Source: Rhodosporidiobolus odoratus
Lineage: Eukaryota; Basidiomycota; Microbotryomycetes; Sporidiobolales; Sporidiobolaceae
Assembly (NCBI GenBank): GCA_034387635.1
Contig: JAOANU010000002.1
Coordinates: 930,001 to 994,000, forward strand
Direction: 5' to 3'
DNA length: 64,000 bases
The translations under genes were made by a program, and so were the position numbers. Positions within the stretch are counted from its first letter, which is position 1. The number at the start of each line of letters is the position of its first letter. Shown here in pieces: positions 57,756 through 64,000 of this stretch. The notes beneath the pieces are model-generated. The model had not been told where the DNA came from, searched no databases, and saw nothing but the letters and a program-made list of their open reading frames with translations.

Positions 57756-57899
57756 CGCTTCCCTCTTCTCTTTCACTCACCTTCCCCTGGCCGTGTCGTA
57801 CTGTAACCAGTTCCAGCGCCCCCTGCAACTCTTGTGACGGAATCCGGATTATCGGTTCGCAGATTCACAACAGGATGTGCTGTGGTCAATCGCGCCAGT

Positions 57900-58108
57900 T
57901 GCAGCAGAGGGACTTGGCTGACACAGCAATGGGAGGCCAGGAGCTGTCAGGCTCCGTGCAGCGTTCAAATATCGACGAGGGTGCGGCACACCTCGCTCGA
58001 TTGAGGCTGATGAAGGAGGAAAAGGAGCGTAGAGACTCGGTGTCGCCCTCCTCAGCGTCACCTCCAATCATAGAAGAGGCCCCAGCAACGGGGCGGTCAT
58101 CAAGTTGA
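57900..58108 (+). pseudogene. Fragment of the unknown gene's 3' end (repeat copy 2)
   Basis: The sequence codes for a diverged version of the last 65-70 residues of the protein at 54505-55562. The stretch around ELSGSVQRSNIDEGAAHL is conserved, but the upstream part has no start, no matching exons and many substitutions. The last 33 codons are identical to copy 1. It is therefore a truncated relic whose end has been kept identical. Confidence 0.8.
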
Positions 58109-58882
58109 GCCTCTCCTACTCCCCGCTACCTTCATTCCCTTCTCCCGTCCATCAGGTAGGATACCTGTAAAGCTGTTGTCATCCTTGTTGTCAGACTCGT
58201 AGACTCGCCCGTATCACCTCTGCTACTCTGGTTGCAAGTTTGAAAATTCCTTTCCGTGTGTCTCGGTCTGGTTGGTACAGCAGCAGCTCTCAACAGGCAA
58301 GCGCAAAGCATCAAAGATATTATGTCTAGTAGGTATCGTTGTTGCCCGGAGAAAACAGATATAGCACGGTACTCCCTCCCTCCTCCTTGTCCATCCCTGC
58401 TGCCTATGCTACGTGCCCACACCCCGTTCATTGCGCAGCCTTGACAGCAGCAGCGGCGGCTACAGAACAAGCAATATAGTGTATCAGAGAATCAGAGAGT
58501 CAGCAAACGAGAAAGCCTCACTCTGGATAGGGAGAATGCAAGAACGCACCCTCGTCCAGTCCATCGTACGCAAAGATCTTCATCTTGGACTCGCGAATGA
58601 GCTCCTTTGCCTCAGCTTCCTTCGTACCCTGAAGGCGCACAATCAAGGGAATAGTCATCTCAAGCTCCTTTGCCTGCAGAGTCAAGACCGAAAGACAGAA
58701 AAAATGAGGATCAGTCAATCAGGTTTACGAGAAGAGACAGGAGGGGGAGCTGTATCCTTACCGCCATGATGATGCCCTCTGCAATGACGTCGCAGCGCAT
58801 GCTGTGGGACGAAAAGTAGTCAGCACACGGAAAGAAGATCTAGCGGGAAGAAAAAGAGAAAGGAAGCGTGAGGAGAGGGCAA
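58005..58882. repeat. Direct repeat, copy 2 (878-bp identical core)
   Basis: This is the partner of 55459-56336. Here the LSC2 part is joined to the complete LSC2 gene, while the unknown-gene part is a relic. Mismatches start at 58004 and 58883. Confidence 0.92.
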
Positions 58883-60618
58883 AGGGTGAAGAGTCTTTGG
58901 GAGATGTGCGTAGAAGGAAAATGGCTACGCACATCCCGCCAAAGATGTTGACAAAGATACTCTTGACGGATCCATCAGCAAGAAGCAACTCGAAAGCCTT
59001 CTTGACCGCCTCTGCGGTGGCACCTCCACCAACGTCGAGGAAGTTGGCGGGGGAGCCACCGTTCAGGTTGAGCACGTCCATGGTAGCCATGGCGAGACCG
59101 GCGCCGTTGACGAGGCAACCAATCGAGCCGTCGAGCTTGATAAAGTTGAGGCCGTACTTGGCGGCTTCGACTTCCGAGGCAGCCTCCTGGGTCAAGTCAC
59201 GGAGCTTGAAGACGTCCTGCGCGTTTTGACGAGTCAGCACGGCGCGTAAAAGTCACGCGTAGCGTCACAGAACGACTCGAGTGTATAGCTGAGGGAGAGA
59301 AACAACGAGGGACGACATGATAGGATGTAGCGTGCCTCCTGCCTGAACTCCGCGTTCTCATCGAAACCGAGCTTGGCGTCCATGCACAGAACAGCTCCGC
59401 CCTCAACCTCAGCCAGCGGGTTGATCTCGATCTGGGTCGAGTCCTTCTCCTTGAAGAGGGTGTAGAGCTTCTGGAAGATGTCGGCGGCCTGCTCGCGGGA
59501 TTCGGGCTTGAATCCAAGCTTCTCAGCGGTCTCGAGAGCGAGCTCCTTGGAGAGACCGGCCTCGAAGGGAATGGGAACGGTGATGATGGCGGAGGGGTCG
59601 TCACGTGCAACGTCTTCGATGCTGTGAAACATCGTGATCAGCCTTCGGCCCTGAATAGAAAGACGGCAAGGGCAAGGGGAATATGCGGACTTCATACCAC
59701 CCTGGCGGGACGCAACAAGAGCAGGTCCTCCGATACCGCGGTCGTTGAGGATAGCGACGTAGTACTCATGTGTCGGAGTTCGGCGCTCAGCAAGCATGAT
59801 CTGGAGAGACCATCGCATATCAATGTACGTCGTCGGGATCAGCCACGATGGGACGCAACGTACAGCATTGCAGATACGGCCAGCCGCACCCGTCTGCTTG
59901 GTGATGAGCTTGTGGCCAATCATCTGAGAAGCGAACTTCTCAGCCTGTTCCGGACTGCATATAAGGTATCGTCAACAATGTCAGGGAGGGTCAAGCGAAA
60001 TGACACACGAGTCGACCATCTGCACACCACCCTTCAATCCATTCGGGCCGTCGAAGTGACCCTTTCCACGACCACCAGCGAGGACCTGCGCCTTGATGAC
60101 AAGCTTGTCGGTACCTACGCGAAAACAGTAACGTGAGTACAAGGTTGGGGCTCAAGTCAGCGCAGGTGTGCGTACCAAAGTTCTGCGCAACCTTCTTCGC
60201 CTCTTCAGCCGAGAAAGCGGCTTGGGATTTGGGCGTCGGAACGCCGTACTGCGGCCGGACCGACTGTTAGAACCTTCTACGCGCGGACGAAGCGCGGACG
60301 TTGCGTCCTGTACGTGCGGGCATGAGTCGGATGAGGGAGGGAGCGCACCTGGTTGAGGAGGTTCATGGAGAGGTACTCATGAATGGAGAGGTTACGGCGC
60401 TGATTCGCGGCGCCAGCAGAAGGCTGCAACGAGCGGAAGGGATCGTCAGAGAGGTCAGCATGGCCTGTGAGAGTAGCGAGGAGGGATCATCCTCGGAGAG
60501 AGCCGCGAAGAGTATGCAGCTCTCGTCTCGTGTATCGGGCTGATGCAAACGCGGAAGTAATCAAACGACTCACCCTGAGCACCTTGGAGCGAGTGACGGA
60601 GCGCAAGGAGGAGAACAT
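58428..60618 (-). CDS. LSC2: Succinyl-CoA ligase beta subunit, mitochondrial
   Basis: Eleven exons (60574-60618, 60349-60423, 60176-60248, 60009-60114, 59864-59954, 59691-59800, 59336-59621, 58933-59216, 58762-58801, 58550-58673, 58428-58459) encode 421 residues. The enzyme makes ATP (or GTP) from succinyl-CoA in the citric acid cycle. A short Arg/Ser presequence ([15 protein letters not shown]) precedes [20 protein letters not shown]; then come the ATP-grasp part with [68 protein letters not shown] and [17 protein letters not shown], and an Ala-rich end. The intron after exon 7 starts with GC rather than GT (59334-59335 read on the minus strand). Nucleotide specificity is not decided. The 3' exons lie in the repeat copy 2. 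Confidence 0.95.
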
Positions 60619-61382
60619 AGCGACGAACAGCCGGGTGATGAGGACGAGCGGGAAATTCAGGCAGCAGTTGTAATCAAGGGTAGTCAGCAACTTCCCAAGT
60701 GCAATCCCAAAGCTGCAAGCTCGTTTCGGCGCCTCCCCTGAAAACGATCTACACATCGCCGCCCAGGGGACACGCCTTCCTTTTCTCCTCAGCAGACTGG
60801 CGACGCTTCACGCTTCTTGCTTGCTTTGTCACCTCGAAGCGCGGCATCCCTCGACACGGCATACTGAAGCAGCGTTCGCGCTCGCTTCAGCCCTGTCAGG
60901 CTGTCTGCCAGAATCGACCTTTTCGCGACCTCCATGAGTCCGCTTTCCTGCTCTTTCACCAAAGGCCAAGCGGAATTAGTGAGCGCCGACATATCTTACT
61001 CTGCGGTGCGCGGGCTCTATCGGGACCCTGACTGAAGGTGAAGCGGTGAGGTGGATGTGCGGGAGGAGCGAGACGCGTTACAGCCGGGCGTGTGTACTCG
61101 AGAGGCCGTTGTAATGGGTTGTGTACCTTGTTGTCGTGTCGACCTTTGTAGTGTCTACCTTTGTAGTGTCTACTTAGCCGTCGGCAGTTTTGTTCGCCTC
61201 TTGACAATAATCCCTTTCCGGCAGCTTTATCCCAGCTTCCCTGGGCACCATAATCGCATGCCCTTGCTCGTGCACGTCGAGAGGGTTCATTGTTATGGAC
61301 GACTTGCATGCGGCGGCAGTATACACTAAGAACTACAAGCAACTTCCCCTCGAGGAAATGGAAAGATGGAAAGCCTTCTCGC
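60619..61382. promoter_or_regulatory. Intergenic region upstream of LSC2
   Basis: This is 764 bp between the LSC2 start (-) and the MPE1 stop (-). It should contain the LSC2 promoter and the MPE1 3' end. It includes a 15-bp tandem repeat (61142-61171). No gene is supported, although several frames are open. Confidence 0.4.
61142..61171. repeat. 15-bp tandem repeat, two units
   Basis: ACCTTTGTAGTGTCT occurs twice in perfect tandem (61142-61156 and 61157-61171). A degenerate third unit may precede it (ACCTTGTTGTCGTGTC). Confidence 0.8.
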
Positions 61383-63866
61383 TCAACCCCCGTTTCGCTT
61401 CGCTGCCGGTCCCGCGCCGCCTTCGTCCTCTCTGGCCCTTTTCTGACCTGCTGCAGCCTGCTGCATCGCCGCCGGACCCTTGGGAACGTTCGCCATGGCC
61501 GCCGCCGGTGCCATTCCTCCCATCCCAGCACCCATCACGCCGTTGGCCATAGCCATCCGCTGCTGGAACTGCATCATCATGACTTGACACTGCTGAAGCT
61601 GCGTCTGTAGTGCCATGCGCATTGGAGGGGGGATAGTCGGGTTTTGCAGCATTGCCGTGAGCTGGAACATCTGCTGCTGAACCATCTGCGGCGTTGGCAT
61701 CCCTCCCATTCCTCCCATGCCGCCCATGCCGCCCATACCTCCCATCCCGTTCATCATACCAGGCATAACCCCGCCGCCCATCCCGTTCTGCATCATCATC
61801 TGCTGTTGTCGCAGCATCTGAGCTTGTGCGGCAGCGCTGAGACCTGCGGGTATGTTGGGAGGTGCCGGAGCGGTCGCTGGAGTCGCTGATGTTGCTCGGG
61901 CTGCGGTCGGGGAGCCGGCAACCGGAGGCGCGGGGGTAGCTGAAGAGGAGGAGGAAGCATCTTTCGACATGTCGGTTGAGGCGGGGAGCGGTTCCTCGCC
62001 AACGCGTCGCTGCCGGGGATTGATGATCTACGAGAAGAACCATGTTCAATCGCTGCGCCTAAGACCGAGTGACAGCCTGAACGAATAAGAACAGAACGCA
62101 CTTCTTCGGGCTTCGCTGGGAACAGCTCTTCATCGCCATCCTTCTTTTCGCCGTCTTCAGCCGGATTCGGCGTCTCCTCCTTCTTCACTTCCGTCTCGTC
62201 GTCTTTCTCGGCAGCGGCCGCGGCAGCAGCTGCTGCGGCCCTGACCTTCTCCTCCTCCGCCTTACGCCTCTCCTCGTCTTCCTCGGCCTGTCTCCTCTCC
62301 TCCTCCGCTCGTGCCTTGCTCGCCTCGACCATCTCGTCAACATACTTCTGACATCGTTCCCGCCGATCATCGTCCGGCTTGAGCTTCTCGAGGTTTTTGA
62401 CGCGGGTTTCGCATTCGGGGCAAAGCATGTCGTTGTCGAGTAGCGCGTTCGAGACGCACTCTTCGCAGAACGAGGTCGAGCAACAAGGGGTGAGAACCGC
62501 TTCGCGAAGGAGCTTGGAGCAGGCAGGGCAGGTGAGGTCGGGATCGGTGGGCGCGAGGTTCTGAACGTCGCTAGCGGACAAATTTGAGGTGAGAGCCCGA
62601 TGAGCTAACCATGATGCGCTGGAGACGCGAGAAGGGCGGTCGGCAGGGGAGGCACGAGAAGTAAGGGCAAAGTGTGTCAGTATGAGCTCTCGCGAGAATC
62701 TGTCCTCTCGCTTGGCGAATGCGTCGAACCTGAACTCAGGTGGTCATTCACAAACAGAACAACGCACTTATCCGGCCTCGCCACAACGAAACCGCCATCT
62801 GCAGTGACCATAATCCCGCTCTTCACAGCACCGCTCGACGTGACCTCGACCTCCTCGCCAGTGGGAATCGACGGTCCAGCGACTTCGGTAAGGAAGCTCT
62901 TCGGGATACCAGTGGTTCGCTTGATACGTGGCCGGTTGTCGTAAGCGGCGTCACCGTTCGTCGGGCACTCCTGAATCCAATGACCTGCATGGGAGGAACA
63001 GCGGATTGTAGGATGCAAAGTCAGCTGGACACTTCAAGATCGACAGCAAGCGAAGGGGCCACACCTTTCTGTCCGCATCGGTAGCAGATGTACCCGGGAG
63101 GGGGTGGCTTGTGCGACGTATTCGACGCTTGGAAAGCCGGACGACTACCTCCGCCTGCGCCTCCTCCCGCGCCGCCGCTTGAGTGCTGGGGCCGGTTGTG
63201 ACCGCCGGTCGGGTTCCGATATACAGGTGTCGCGCTGGGGAGGACCGAGTAAGCGTTAGCTATGAATTCATAGCGACCAGAATGATATGCAGCCGAAGGG
63301 AGAAAGCGAGTTCAGAGGCGGAAAGGCGAACTTACTTGGCCATCTGCTCCTGAGTCTGTTGCCATTGAGTATTGGTCGCGGCGAACATGGCGGCCATGGC
63401 GGAAGCTTCGTCGTTAGAGGCAGCGCCGGGGATCTGAACTTGAAGGGGATCCTATCTCGGATAACAGAAAAGGCGAGAAACCGAGGAAGAACGGAAGAGG
63501 CAGGCGAAAAGGTGCAACGCAAAGAAGCAGAATGAGACCTCTTATTCCGTAAGAAAAAAGGCGCCAAGCCGCCCCAAAAGACACAACGAACCTGGGAAGC
63601 CATTCCAGGCGGTCCTGCAGGCCTTACATCCTCCCGACCGTCAAATCGCTTACTGAACATCTCCTTGCTATAACCACCTTTCTGTCCACCTCCGACGCCG
63701 CCTCGAGGGTCGGGAGCAGCTCCTCGTCCCGCCTGCAAACCCGTTCCCGACTCGTCTGTCCCCACCATGTACTTCTGAGCATTCCCGTGACCAGCTTTGA
63801 ACGGCGGAAGACGGCGAGCCAGGACTGAGGTGGAACGCGGGACCATCGTGTGATCGTTGGTATATT
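61383..63866 (-). CDS. MPE1: Partial Mpe1/RBBP6-like pre-mRNA 3'-end processing factor
   Basis: Six exons are visible (63592-63866, 63336-63451, 63065-63234, 62768-62984, 62102-62570, 61383-62027); the first enters in phase 1, so at least one 5' exon lies beyond 64000. Mpe1 belongs to the cleavage and polyadenylation factor. The first exon is the end of the DWNN ubiquitin-like domain (EYTNDHTMVPRSTSVLARR). Then come a CCHC zinc knuckle (CYRCGQKGHWIQEC), a RING-like domain (CPACSKLLREAVLTPCC, FCEECVSNALLDND, LCPECETRV) and a long Glu/Ala-rich helix. The C-terminus (645-nt exon) is Met/Gln/Gly-rich with MGGMGGMGGMGG repeats and a basic KRARED end. The order DWNN, knuckle, RING is diagnostic of RBBP6/Mpe1. 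The window cuts off the N-terminal part of the DWNN domain. Confidence 0.92.
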
Positions 63867-64000
63867 CTGCAGAGGGAGCGCAAAGGTCAGAAATACTACA
63901 CAAACAAGCTATCGAGGCGGCGAAGGCTGGACGGGTCGAGGCTGGAGACACGGGCACTGCTCGGGAGAACGGCTAGAACAGGTGCTTTGCGGCAGGCTAC

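Overview
The window is nuclear DNA of a G+C-rich, intron-dense basidiomycete yeast, most likely a red-yeast relative in Pucciniomycotina/Microbotryomycetes (Rhodotorula/Rhodosporidium type). Evidence: nearly every gene is cut by many short GT-AG introns (about 157 in my models), usually with a CTGAC or CTAAC branch site just before the acceptor. There are no operons or ribosome-binding sites. The D-amino-acid oxidase closely resembles, as I remember it, the Rhodotorula gracilis enzyme. All exon models were built by eye; for the complete models the summed coding lengths divide by three. Start codons are the least certain part.

Layout. 0-11.8 kb: a Tyr/Ser-rich partial gene; complex I subunits NDUFA13 and NDUFA1 on either side of an alpha/beta-hydrolase; a polytopic membrane protein with an Arg/Ser tail; the divergent import pair TOM7 and TIM50; a 55-residue membrane protein; a coiled-coil protein. 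12-26 kb: an F-box-like protein divergent from MED17 across 63 bp, a 1,916-residue CHD/Mi-2-type chromatin remodeller, and an F-box/LRR protein. 26.7-39.5 kb: an OBAP-family protein, a long DBP2-like DEAD-box helicase, ribosomal protein uL1, ESCRT-III subunits DID2 and SNF7, and a four-span membrane protein between them. 39.5-46.2 kb: a gene-poor stretch with an MFS transporter, a decayed beta-lactamase-family gene and a possible second relic. 46-54.2 kb: DAO1 (peroxisomal), RCF2, PUT2 and ERJ5. 54.5-60.6 kb: an unknown gene convergent with LSC2, whose joint 3' ends are present twice as direct repeats 2,546 bp apart. Between the copies lies a 709-bp hAT-like non-autonomous transposon. 60.6-64 kb: MPE1, running off the right edge.

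Functional themes. At least seven genes serve mitochondria (two complex I subunits, TOM7, TIM50, RCF2, PUT2, LSC2). Two ESCRT-III genes lie within 4.3 kb. Three genes act in transcription, chromatin or mRNA 3'-end formation (MED17, the remodeller, MPE1). Nothing resembles a biosynthetic cluster, CRISPR array, viral region or operon-like new system.

The most notable observations concern gene structure: an apparent 1-nt micro-exon in uL1, other tiny exons (3, 9 and 12 nt), a GC-AG intron in LSC2, a possible 39-nt in-frame cassette exon in ERJ5, and the repeat/transposon locus at 55.4-58.9 kb, whose 878-bp core is identical while its edges have diverged.
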